This document shows positions 48,537 through 64,000 of a stretch of DNA of 64,000 nucleotides, piece by piece. The position numbers were made by a program, and so were the translations under genes. The stretch spans positions 53,536,347 to 53,600,346 of the forward strand of contig NC_082598.1 of NCBI RefSeq assembly GCF_030936135.1, written 5' to 3'. The DNA comes from Gavia stellata (taxonomy: Eukaryota; Chordata; Aves; Gaviiformes; Gaviidae). Numbering within the stretch: the stretch's first letter is position 1; each line of letters begins with the position of its first letter. Below the pieces are notes generated by a model. It was not told the DNA's origin. It was given only the letters and a program-made list of their open reading frames with translations, and made no database searches.

Positions 48537-51205
48537 ATCACACAATCACAGAATGACAGGGGTTGGAAGGGACGCCTGGAGATCATCTAGTCCAACCCCC
48601 CCCCCCCCGCCAGAGCAGGATCACCTAGAGCAGATTGCACAGGAATGCGTCCAGGCGAGTTTTTAATATCTCCAGAGAAGGAGACTTCTCGACCTCTCTG
48701 GGCAGCTTGTTCCAGTGCTCTACCACCCTCAAAGTAAAGAAGTTCCTCCTCATGTTTAGGTGGAACTTCCTGTGACCAAGTTTGTGCCTGTTATCTTTCG
48801 TCCTGTCACTGGGCACCACTGAAAAAAGACTGGCCCCATCCTCCTGGCACCCACCCCTTACATATTTATAAGCATTAATAAGATCCCCCCCTCAGTCTTT
48901 GCTTCTCCAGACTAAAAAGACCCAAGTCCTTCAGCCTTTCCTCATACAAAAGATGTTCCAGTCCCCTAATCATCTTCGTAGCCCTTTGCTGTACCCTCTC
49001 CAGCAGTTCCCTGTCCTTCTTGAACTGGGGAGCCCAGAACTGGACACAGTACTCCAGATGTGGCTTCACCAGGGCAGAGTAGAGGGGGAGGATAACCTCC
49101 CTCAACGTGCTTGCCACACTCTTCTTGATGCACCCCAGGATGCCATTGGCCTTCTTGGCCCCAAGGGCACATTGGTGGCTCATGGTCATCCTGTTGTCCA
49201 CCAGGACTCCTGGGTCCCTTTCCAGAGAGCTGCTCTCCAGCAGGTCAGCCCCTCACCTGTACTGATGTATGGGATTATTCCGCCCCAGGTGCAGTACCCT
49301 ACACTTGCCTGTGTTGAATTTCATAAGGTTCCACTCTGCCCAACTTGCCTGTCCAGGTCACGCCAAATGGCAGCGCAGCCTTCCAGTGTGTCCGCCACAT
49401 GCTTTGAGATGACGCCCAGAATGAGCTGTTGCATCATCTTTCCAGGGATGGAGGTGAGGCTGACTGGCCTATAGTTTCCTGGGTCTTCCTTCTTGCCCTT
49501 TTTGAAGACTGGGGTGACATTGGCTTTCCTGCAGTCCTCAGGCACTTTGCCTGTTCTCCAGGACCTTTCAAAGATGATGGAGAGTGGCCCAGCAATGACT
49601 TCTGCCAGCTCCCTCAGCACTCACGGGTGCATCCCATCAGCACCCACGGACTTGTGGGTGTCCAGTTTACTTAACTGGTCTCTAACTTGATCCTCCTCAA
49701 TCAAGGGAAAGTCTTCCTTCTTCCAGACTTTCTCTGTTACCTCCGAAGTATGGGACTCCTGAGGGCTGGCTGGAGCGGTAAATACTGAAGCAAAGAAGGC
49801 ATTCAGTATCTCTGCCTTCTCTGCATCATCTGTCACCATGGCACCTGTCTCATTCAACAGCGGGCCCACATTTTCTCTAGTTTTCCTTTTGCCTCCGATG
49901 TACTTGAAGAAACTCTTCCTTTTGACCTTGACATCCCTTGCCAGGTTTAATTCCAAGGAGGCCTTGGCTTTCCTCGTTTCACCCCTGCATACTCTGACAG
50001 CATTCTTGTAATCTTCCCAAGTGGTCAGTCCCTTCTTCCACATACTGTAAACTTCCTTTTTCCACTTGAGCTTTTTCAGAAGCTCCTTGCTCAACCGTGC
50101 AGGTCTCCTGCTTCCCTTGCCTGATATCTTGCTCTTGGGGATGCACCGATCCTGAGCTTGGAGGAAGTGGGACTTGAGTATCACCCAGCTCTCTTGAGCC
50201 CCCCTCCCCTCTAGAGCCCTAACCCATGCGATTTCTCCAAGCAGTTCCTTGAGGAGATCAAAGTCAGCCGTCCTGAAGTCCAAGGTTGCAATCCTACTTG
50301 TTTTGTGCATACTGCACATGATCCTAAACTCTGTCTTCTCATGATCGCTACAGCCAAGGCTGTCCCAACCTTAATGTCCTCCACCAGTCCCTCTTTGTTT
50401 GTCAGTACTGGGTCCAGTAGTACACCTCCACCACCTGAGTCAGAAAGTTATCATCAATACACCGGAGGAACCTCCTGGACTGTACGCGCCTGGCTGTGTA
50501 GCCTTCCCAGCAGGTACCAGGGTGATTGAAGTCCCCCATGAGAACCAAGGCCTATGAGTGAGGCGACTCTCAGCTGTCTGTAGAAGGCCTCATCAGCTTC
50601 CCCACCCTGACCAGAGGGCCTGTAATAAACACCCACAACAGAGTCTCCCATGTTAGCTTGCCCCTTAATTCTTACCCACGAGCTCTCAACTTGCTCTTCA
50701 TCCGCCCCCAGGGAGAGCTCGATACCTTCCAGTTGCTCTCTCACATAAAGAGCCGCTCCACCACCTCCCCTTGCTGGCCTCTCTTTCCTAAAAAGAACAT
50801 AGCCACCCGTGACAGCGTTCCAGTCGTGTGAGCTATCCCACCATGTCTCAGTATTTGCCATGAGATCGTGGCCCTGCGACCGCACAGAGGTCTCCAATTC
50901 TTCCTGTTTATTCCCTATGCTGCGTGCATTGGTGTATAAGCATTTCAGGGAGGGAGTTGTGCGTGGAATTTTCACCCTTGAAGGATGGTAGGCCTTCTGC
51001 TTCTCAAAAATACTAGCACACTGCCTCACAAGTGCTGAGCTACTACTACCCAGGCGCCTCTCTAGCAAGCCCAGTTACCTCCCCGTCCCCCTTCAAATCT
51101 AGTTTAAAGCTCTCTCAATGAGCCCTGCTAACTCTTGTCCTAGAACCCTCTTCTCGCTCTGAGACAGGCTTTTCCTGTCTGTTACCAGCAGGTCTGGTGT
51201 CTGGT
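48537..51205 (-). mobile_element. CR1 LINE retrotransposon, antisense, inactivated
   Basis: Non-LTR retrotransposon. On the minus strand it reads, from high to low coordinates: a 5' part with LLVTDRKSLSQSEKRVLGQE; an AP-endonuclease region (TNARSIGNKQEELE, TETWWDSSHDWN, GVYYRPS; 51068-50454); the linker and N-terminal RT region (50319-49321, with KSFFKYI and NYRPVSLTSIPGK); and the C-terminal region ([20 protein letters not shown], 49201-48875). The end of ORF2 lies at 48819-48625. The 3' UTR has the CR1 pairing GTTGGACTAGATGATC and the terminal octamer-like ATTCTGTGATTGTGTGAT. It is broken by missing RT core motifs, an in-frame TGA at 49621-49623, a frameshift near 48892, and frame changes near 50570 and 50430. 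It cannot move by itself. The orientation opposite to the host gene is the better tolerated one. Confidence 0.95.
48596..48608. repeat. C13 homopolymer within the CR1 3' UTR
   Basis: Thirteen consecutive C (G on the element's strand). Length errors are likely here. Confidence 0.85.
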
Positions 51206-51476
51206 AAATCACAAAAATAAAAATGCCAAGGTTAACAGTCAAATGTTGCCTTCACACAGACCGATTTACTTTCTTGAGAGGCCACGGTGCGTTTTGGGGA
51301 TGTATGGAAAGGCTTCTTCACAGTGGTAGGAATGGCCTCACCAGCACTGCGTCCTGGGGGAAAACTGGGAGCATCCGCGTTGCGGAGCTTTGCTGAAATC
51401 CACATCGCGATGGCTGCGTGTTCCCCTTTCCACCGGGCTTGCTGCGCGGGAAGGAGACACGGAAGGAGGGAGGTGA

Positions 51477-54962
<3,486 letters not shown>

Positions 54963-56206
54963 TAATTGTGTCAGTGAACCCCATTTATAACCCAAATCTT
55001 CCATTACATCCTTTTCTCTGGGTAGTTGTTTTTACTGTAATAGACAAATGTGGATAAACCATACAGGTAACTCTCCTAATACCCGTTCTCTTGTTGAAAC
55101 TTATTTTAAAGCATCAGTCAGTGCTATTTCAACAGCAAAGATTTAGACTGTATTTTAATAGCTTGTTTGAAGGCAGCGGCTGCCTGCACTGAAGAAGGAA
55201 TATGGAACTCATTTGGGCGCCTTTTCCAACAGCAATACATTTTTGCTGAACTGGGGGTATTCAGCTACTTTAGCAGAAAGAAAATAGTGATTTCTTTGTT
55301 TTGTTAGAGTTAAATAGAAGGAGGAGGACAAACAATTTGGGGGTATGCTGTGCCACTATTTAAAATAAATAATCTATTTATAAGACACATAGAAAAAAAA
55401 CAGAGGGAAGCAGCACTTATTACATCGTTGTCATACCAGTGATTTGCCTCATCTCCTTCTGATATCAGGCATTCAAGCGTGAGGACAGCAAAGATAAAGC
55501 AATGCAGCAGCTGCAGACGCAGGGCATAGATCCATCCCTGTGCGCGTAGGCTGTGTGTGCTTTCTGCACATAGAGCTCAGTGTAGTGCAGAAATGATGGG
55601 TGTTATTACCTCTATTTTGCCACTGAGGAAAGTTAAACGCAGAGAAATGACTTGGCAGCGGTTTCCTGCCATATTGGTGGCAAGTAAGAGTAGAGCATGT
55701 CCCTCTCGGGACTGTGCTACTTTCACCAGACTTTATGGGTCTTTAAAGCCTGCAGTATTGTGCTGAATGCTCGCTCCATGCTTACCCTGGAGGAGCTGAA
55801 TTTCACTGATGAGCAATGTGATCCCTATGTTTACAAACTGGTAAAGTGTATTGCAATGATGCAATGTAAAATCTGCAATATTGTTGTCATCGTTGCTCTG
55901 CACAAAGAATGGTACCTTGCCGTGTTCTGCAAAGGCACAGAAATGCCCTTTAATATATACCAGGTCCACTGATAAGAAGGAGACCTAATTCAAGGTTAAT
56001 TCTCTGCCAGATTACTCTGATATGGGCCCTATGCTAATAGTTCTTTCTGTGATAACTTCCTGGAGATTGTGGGACTGGACAGCAGTGATAGGAACTGTCT
56101 CACTTGGCAAGTAACTACACTTTCAGATTGAGATACCTGGCCAGTCTTTACACGGCAATGGCTACCTTGGAGCTTGACTGTGGAACGAACTTCTAGGGCA
56201 GGGAAG

Positions 56207-56267
56207 TCACAGAAGCACAGAATCACTAAGGTTGGAAAAGACCTGTAAGATCATCAAGTCCAACCAT
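56207..56267 (-). mobile_element. CR1 3' tail fragment
   Basis: On the minus strand it reads GGTTGGACTTGATGATCTTA, then AGGTCTTTTCCAACC, and ends in ATTCTGTGCTTCTGTGA. This is the hairpin-like 3' UTR and terminal octamer region of CR1. Only about 60 bases remain, so it is a severely 5'-truncated copy. It matches the equivalent region of the large CR1 at 48.5 kb with several differences, so the two are separate insertions. Confidence 0.88.
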
Positions 56268-56290
56268 AAAAAAAAAAAAAAAAAAAAAAA
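56268..56290. repeat. A23 homopolymer
   Basis: Twenty-three consecutive A on the + strand, directly on the truncated side of the CR1 tail. CR1 does not end in poly(A), so this is either simple-repeat expansion at the junction or pre-existing sequence. Confidence 0.9.
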
Positions 56291-56320
56291 GGAGAAGTAC
56301 ATCGGACATCTAACTGTTAA

Positions 56321-58882
<2,562 letters not shown>

Positions 58883-59008
58883 TGCCTACGGCAGATGGGG
58901 AAGCTGATGATGGAGTGCTGGGCTCACAACCCTGCCTCCCGGCTCACAGCCCTGCGGGTCAAGAAAACACTTGCCAAAATGTCAGAGTCGCAGGACATTA
59001 AGCTCTGA
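58883..59008 (+). CDS. BMPR1B: BMPR1B coding exon 10: C-terminus and stop
   Basis: Encodes residues 462-502 and TGA (59006-59008). [20 protein letters not shown] includes the subdomain XI arginine R481; [21 protein letters not shown] is the usual short C-terminal tail of BMPR1 receptors. R486, changed in human brachydactyly A2, is Arg. The acceptor is CTCTCCGCAG. The CDS part is 126 nt in phase 0. Adding all exons gives 1509 nt, with no remainder. Confidence 0.99.
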   Translation, partial: CLRQMGKLMMECWAHNPASRLTALRVKKTLAKMSESQDIKL

Positions 59009-59299
59009 CTTGGCCAGAGGCAGCTCTCGTGAAGGCCCGTGGAAACGGACTTTCTCGTGCGGGCAGAAGTCCTGAAGAGGTATCGAAAGTCTTTGTTAAT
59101 AAGTACCTTGAATGCAGTCGTGCTTAAGAGCAGCTGTAAGTTTATTTGACAGCTTTTGAGGAGACTATCCTTTGCAAAAATCAGCTGAATTTTGACATAC
59201 AAGATTGGAAGAGGCTTGTCTGCCCTTGTTTACACGGGGAAATAACAGTTTTAGTAACTGGTTTAAGATTATGCATGTTGCTTTCCATGAAAGCCACTT

Positions 59300-59339
59300 A
59301 TTATTTTATTATTATTATTATTGTTATTATTATTATTTT
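59300..59339. repeat. (TTA)n imperfect microsatellite in the 3' UTR
   Basis: About 40 bases of TTA/ATT units with two interruptions, just upstream of the proximal poly(A) signal. Confidence 0.9.
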
Positions 59340-59375
59340 GATTGTTTAAAAAGATACTGCTTTAAATTTTATGAA

Positions 59376-59381
59376 AATAAA
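59376..59381 (+). promoter_or_regulatory. Proximal candidate poly(A) signal AATAAA
   Basis: AATAAA in an AT-rich context 368 bases after the stop codon. Use would give a short 3' UTR of about 0.4 kb. The hexamer is seen; use is inferred. Confidence 0.45.
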
Positions 59382-61801
59382 ACTTTTGGTTAGAAGTAAA
59401 AAAGATGTATATTGTTACATTAAAAAAAATTGGAAGAAACTGTGCTGAAAATGAAAGCAAAACGACTTTTTCATTTATAAAGATATTATTGCACTCCGGC
59501 GTTTAAAAAAAACGGAGAGTGGGTCTCTGCAGCTCAGAAGAGCTGTAATGGAAACGGTCTTAAAAGCTGCTTACCTGCGGAGACGACTTTCCGTAGCCCT
59601 GCGCGTGTGAGCGGTTCTCTCAGTATAGAGATGGAGCCCAATTACATCCCTGCCATCGTTAGCACGGCGGCCGGGTTCCTGGGGGTGGCCTGTCCCAGCG
59701 GAGGTCGTCCTTCATTTAAGATAATCGGGAGCCGGATGAATATGGTTCGGTGCCACTTGTTTGAAGAAGCTTTTCGTGTTTCCAGGAAATCTGATGGGTA
59801 TGGTACCAGGATGATAAACAAGTGCCCCTTTTCTCAGCTTTTTTATTTTTTTTTTTAATTTCCCCCCACTGCAAAATGAAGAGTTTTGTGTGTGAGTGGA
59901 AATGAAGTACATGTTTGGATCCGCTGGTAAATTTGAAACTGCTGTGACCTACATACGCAACCACTGGGTAAGAGGAAGTTCCTTGTGAGAAAAAATTATT
60001 AACTTGCTCTTTCATCTGAGTGCAAGTGAGCTATCCATCTACAACCACAGTTGGAAAAAAATAATAATCTATGTTCCTTTTTTTAAGGGAAAGTGAAAAC
60101 CTCAAAAATTCCCATTTTTGGGGTGGCAGTAATTTTTCTGTAAGCGTAAGGAGACCTGGTGCCTCCTAGCCGCCACAGGAAGCTGACAGGGAAGAAGCCT
60201 GGGACTCGGGTGGGCAGAGGGAGCCGGGCATCGCGGCCGGCAGCGGGCAGGTGCCTCAAGCGCTTCTGCTGTGGTGAGAGGCACCACAAACTGAACAACT
60301 TGGCTCAAGCTTCATCTGCCTTACTATTTTGGGTGGCCTTCCAGCAGCCTCGAAGCCTCCGGGAGCCATCGTGCTGTAGTGACAGGCTCTGCAGCCAAGT
60401 CGGGGCTGCGTAGCATCGTGGCTCCATTCCCACCAAGAGGAGCTTTTAGGGGAGATGAGCATTGGGAAACGTATTTACCGTCTTTCCCCATTCCTTCTTC
60501 CTGGGGCTGCAGCAGTTGCTGTGATACTAAAACTACAGAAGGGGAAATGAGAGGTGAAATATTCCCCATGAAGTATTTTCTTTGGAAAGGTCTCTGTTCT
60601 TCATCACAGTATCAAAGCTGAGCTGTATGGGAGCTGTATGTACCGGTTTACCCTTCTTTACCCTTCTTTTATTTATTTTTTTAATTTTTTTTGCCTGCCT
60701 ATGTCCTCTTTCACTAGATGGTGTTCAGTTTAATTTTGAAATAAGTCCTTACAAATGCTGCTTTGATTATGCTAAGCCTATTTCAGAACTGAAATAATTA
60801 CCATGCTGGATTTAGCCTCAGCATTTCTGTAATGCTTCTTTTTTTCCCTTTTTGGACAAAACTGATTTATTTGTGGTAGGTAGGTATATAATTGGGGTTT
60901 AGCTTCATGGCTCCCTGAAGGTATTTCTAGTTGGAAAAATTACCATTTTATACTTTCCAGCTAACGGAGAAAAATGCGCGGGTTCAAGAGAACCAGCAAG
61001 ACCTCCATGATTATAGGTGTTAAAAAGTTTAATCAGAGGATTTTTGTTAATCAGAGTGCTTTTTCCACAGTGCAGTTTCCCTGCCTGTACCCAAAAATAC
61101 CGAGCAATACAAAAAGAAAACCCCTGAGAGTTAAATCGCCCCAAGAGGGGCGATGCTGGTTTCCCCTGTCCTCGATAAACAGTGTGCTGGCGTGGCTGAG
61201 AGCAGAGTTTGCTCCTCTCCTTGGCTGCCTTGGCTTGAAGATATGTGGCCCAAAATGAGGAGAACAGCCCAGCCTCTCTTCTCCTTTTTGTCTTAGTGAA
61301 TAGAGCCACGGGGTTTCTACTGACTCCTTTTGCCTTCATGCCCCTTCATAAAAACCAGCACAGCCCCGAGGAACTGGAGTTTCTCAGCTCCGATGAAGCG
61401 GATGGGACCGATGCCTTTGGCAGCGGTTGGGGCAGGCTCGGTGAATCCCACCTCCCAGCCCGGTCCCTGTGGGTCCTGGGTAAGCAGTCATGCAGCAGGG
61501 ATGCCTCTTCCCTGCCGTGTTTGGGTGTGTTTCATGTCTGCTTTCCTCAAATAGATTTTTTTTTTTTTTTTAAATTATCACGGCTCTCCCCAGCAATGTT
61601 TTGGAGGTGTTTTGCTGGCTGGTGGGTGTGATGACTGCAATGCCCCCGGCGCCTGCCGTCAGTGTGTTGCGAGAGAAAGGGTCAGTCACTGGTTTTCTGA
61701 ACAAGTCTTACTTTTTTCAGTCCAAAAGAAAGGGATCTAAGATACTGATTGATAAGTTACATAAAGTGTGTATGTTAAATGTTCAAGTTTATGTGGGTTT
61801 T

Positions 61802-61836
61802 TATATATATATATATATATAAAAATATATATATAT
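61802..61836. repeat. (TA)n microsatellite, two adjacent tracts
   Basis: TA alternation of about 20 bases, a short A interruption, then about 12 more bases. Confidence 0.9.
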
Positions 61837-61905
61837 TCAGTTGGGAGTGTGGAATAACTCCAGTATGTGGATTAAGAGTAAACTATTATGGATGATAAAG
61901 CACTA

Positions 61906-61911
61906 AATAAA
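61906..61911 (+). promoter_or_regulatory. Internal candidate poly(A) signal AATAAA
   Basis: AATAAA in an AT-rich part of the 3' UTR, with no clear GT-rich element right after it. Weaker candidate than the distal one. Confidence 0.3.
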
Positions 61912-62653
61912 ACATAGTATTTATTTATGAAAATGCATAAATGACAAATCACTGCAATGGTGCTATATAGGAAAATAAATATATATGTATATGAGGAGAC
62001 ACACTCTGAGAAAGCAAAGGGTCTGCAGTTGCATAACTAGTGCCTGCCCGTTTTCTCCCAAGACTCAAAAGGCCAGATTTTGCCCTCACATGTCCTACCC
62101 ACTGTAATCGATGCTATTGTAAAGGGATATTCCTAAGGCCAGAAAACAGCCTAAGGCACACGTGGGAAGTCCTTTGTTCTAGCGCTGTGACATTCGAGTT
62201 ACTGCCTGCATGGTTGACTTTCTGCAATACTCAACATGTAATTACTGTGGTTTCAGCATGTACAGTGACTACAGGTTAGTGGATTTATTTTGCCAGGTGT
62301 GGCCTTTTAATGTCACTTCCAGATTTTGGTAGTTTCACAGTGCACATTGATGAGGGCTTGGAAGTCCATGACGGAGATAATCGTGGCTTTAGTGCCCACA
62401 GGTCTGGAAATCCAGTTTTCAACTGTAAATCACTGAAGGAAGTTTAGTTTAGTGACTTATTGGCAGAGATAAGATGGCATAGGTAAGTGGGAGAAGAAGG
62501 AAAAAAAACAAACCCAAAAGGAAGAGAGATGCCATCTAGCAACTGCTATCCTTTCTCTAGCACAAAGTTATTTCTATTAAACAAAAGGTTGACAATGTAA
62601 AGACTACAAAACTGATTTGTGTTCTTTTTTGAGAACCAGTGCCTTATTAAACC

Positions 62654-62661
62654 TGTAAATA
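62654..62661 (+). promoter_or_regulatory. Pumilio-type element TGTAAATA
   Basis: Matches the UGUANAUA consensus, about 90 bases before the distal poly(A) signal. The match is seen; function is inferred. Confidence 0.4.
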
Positions 62662-62742
62662 CTGTAATTAGAAAACCTGGGGAACAAACTGTGTTACGTT
62701 GTATTTGTTCAAATTGTATATGGTGGTTTTAACATTCCCCCA

Positions 62743-62748
62743 AATAAA
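62743..62748 (+). promoter_or_regulatory. Distal candidate poly(A) signal AATAAA
   Basis: AATAAA preceded by TGTA-type words and followed by T-rich and GTGTG sequence at about 62751-62810, a normal cleavage context. I take it as the main end of the transcript. Confidence 0.65.
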
Positions 62749-62769
62749 ATTGTTTCCATCTCCCCATGA

Positions 62770-64000
62770 AAGAGATTGCTTTTACTTCTATTTACTTTCT
62801 GTGTGCTTGAAAAGCACCACCTTTGGGTTTCATTTCCCTGGCTAGATTATTTTGACTGTGCCTCATTTTATGTATTTATTTTTATAAGACTTTTCCTCTG
62901 AGCAAACAAGTAAACAGTAAGATGTTGCATATCCTTCCACTGGCATAAACTCAGTGGAGAGAGAGAGATAGTAATTAAAAATAGCGTTATCACTAATAGA
63001 GCAGTCACTCGCATTTTGTGGCTGGTTATGTAAATCTGTAGAAATTTGGCATTTGCATAATATTTTTGTAAGGGCTTCCCTTCTTTCCCCCACATATTTA
63101 TGAATTGCAGCTACTATTTTTAATAGCACAAGAGGTACAGGAGGTAAGCTGTGCACAGACTGAAGTTAGATTTTCCAGCATCAGCTGAAATGTGGTGTTG
63201 CTTAATGCTGAGAGACATTGGAGCATATGTATCTCTACATATAGAGAGATATTTGTATGTATTTGTATTTACGGCCTGAGGTCTCTTCTCGTCCTGCAGT
63301 GCCGTGTTGCAGCACGCAGCGTTTCCTAATGTGCAATTACCTTGCTGGTTATTTTCAGAGAAGTGTGTGAACAGCATTTTTCCCTTGAGCCTTGTCTTTC
63401 TGCTGACTAACACAGACCCCGCAGCCCTCTTGCTTTGCCCCAGGCTGGCTGTGATCAGCGGCAGAGCATTGCAATTATTCTCCAGCAGCATTTCCACAGT
63501 CCCTTGGCCAGGCCATGTCTAGGTGGGAAGGCCCCATACTTGCTGCACGTTGTCCCTGGCATATCGCTATATCCGATGGTTTTGGGGCTCTTTCTGCTAC
63601 CCTCAGCTGCACGGTGCTGGAGGCGATTCGGTGCTCCAGCACAGCCCGTCTGGGCTGCACCTTCTCCAGCATGCTGAGCTAGGGGTTTCTGCAGCTGCCC
63701 TCTGTTCCTCCCATCCTGCTTGCTTTTCCCCGTAACCTGCTGGCTTTTTGGGGCAGTCCTAGGCTCTGTTCTCATTTTCTTTCCTCTCCACCTTGCTAGG
63801 TGCATGGCTACTATTTAGGCTTGGGCTTAGCTACCCGTAACTTCTGCAGCTGCAGGCGACCTTGGGACTGTTTCGCTTCCATTCAAGATTGGCAGAGTCA
63901 CGCTACGGTCCCCTGCCAAAACCGGAGCGCCGCTTCCTTGTGAAACACACCGAACCGTGCCTTTCACTACCTGGGAAGGAGAGTTGCAGTCCCACCATCA
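62770..64000. other. Presumed intergenic DNA downstream of BMPR1B
   Basis: No recognisable exon on either strand. TTTATT at 62875-62880 is AATAAA on the minus strand and could end a convergent gene; in mammals UNC5C lies next door on the opposite strand, but nothing here identifies it. 63410-63770 is GC-richer, with overlapping short frames on both strands that match nothing I know. Confidence 0.45.

Larger units (their letters stand above)
59009..62765 (+). other. BMPR1B: BMPR1B 3' UTR (about 3.7 kb if the distal site is used)
   Basis: Non-coding sequence after the TGA, read as 3' UTR because long BMPR1B 3' UTRs are known and a good AATAAA with a GT-rich downstream part sits at 62743. It contains an ATT microsatellite (59300-59339), a GC/CpG-rich patch (about 60160-60430), TA repeats (61802-61836) and a Pumilio-type TGTAAATA at 62654-62661. 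Earlier poly(A) signals at 59376 and 61906 would give short forms. No open frame here is recognisable. The extent is inferred. Confidence 0.75.

Noticed and set aside
48899..49474. 191-codon plus-strand frame over the CR1
   Set aside because: Antisense shadow of the CR1 ORF2 C-terminal region.

Overview
The window is vertebrate nuclear DNA, very probably from a bird. It carries the complete canonical coding part of one large split gene on the + strand, BMPR1B (bone morphogenetic protein receptor type 1B, ALK6). The bird assignment rests on three observations: an antisense CR1 LINE, the main interspersed repeat of birds; a short receptor N-terminus that looks avian rather than mammalian; and compact introns compared with mammals. 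I could not run a search, so the species is not identified.

Layout. 1-26160 is AT-rich non-coding DNA with microsatellites and small GC/CpG-rich patches. I read it as 5' intron sequence of BMPR1B. The ten coding exons are 26178-26320, 35736-35838, 36814-36916, 43074-43170, 43941-44079, 51531-51723, 52154-52451, 54764-54939, 56412-56542 and 58883-59008. Every junction is GT-AG and all phases match. Together they give 1509 nt, or 502 codons plus TGA, the usual length of this receptor. The 3' UTR starts at 59009 and runs to a distal AATAAA at 62743, with two earlier candidate signals. 62770-64000 shows no recognisable gene.

The protein. The exons encode, in order, a ten-cysteine extracellular ligand-binding domain, one membrane helix, a juxtamembrane GS box (SGSGSG) and a serine/threonine kinase domain with all catalytic residues present. 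Residues known from human and sheep phenotypes (K231, I200, Q249, R486) are in the normal state. The gene looks functional.

Mobile DNA. A CR1 LINE of about 2.7 kb lies antisense in the fifth intron (about 48537-51205). It has endonuclease and partial reverse transcriptase regions, but it is inactivated by a deletion of the RT catalytic core, a nonsense codon and several frameshifts. A 61-bp CR1 tail next to a 23-base A-run sits about 120 bp before exon 9.

Most useful second-look points: (i) the frame is open upstream of the usual ATG to the splice acceptor and reads NFLDN, as in a longer human isoform, so the signal peptide is probably encoded by an exon outside this window; (ii) a small CpG island in the last intron; (iii) a GC-rich patch in intron 3; (iv) an unidentified duplicated motif at 31.8-32.1 kb. 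I found no new multi-gene system. This is an ordinary gene locus with some interesting details.
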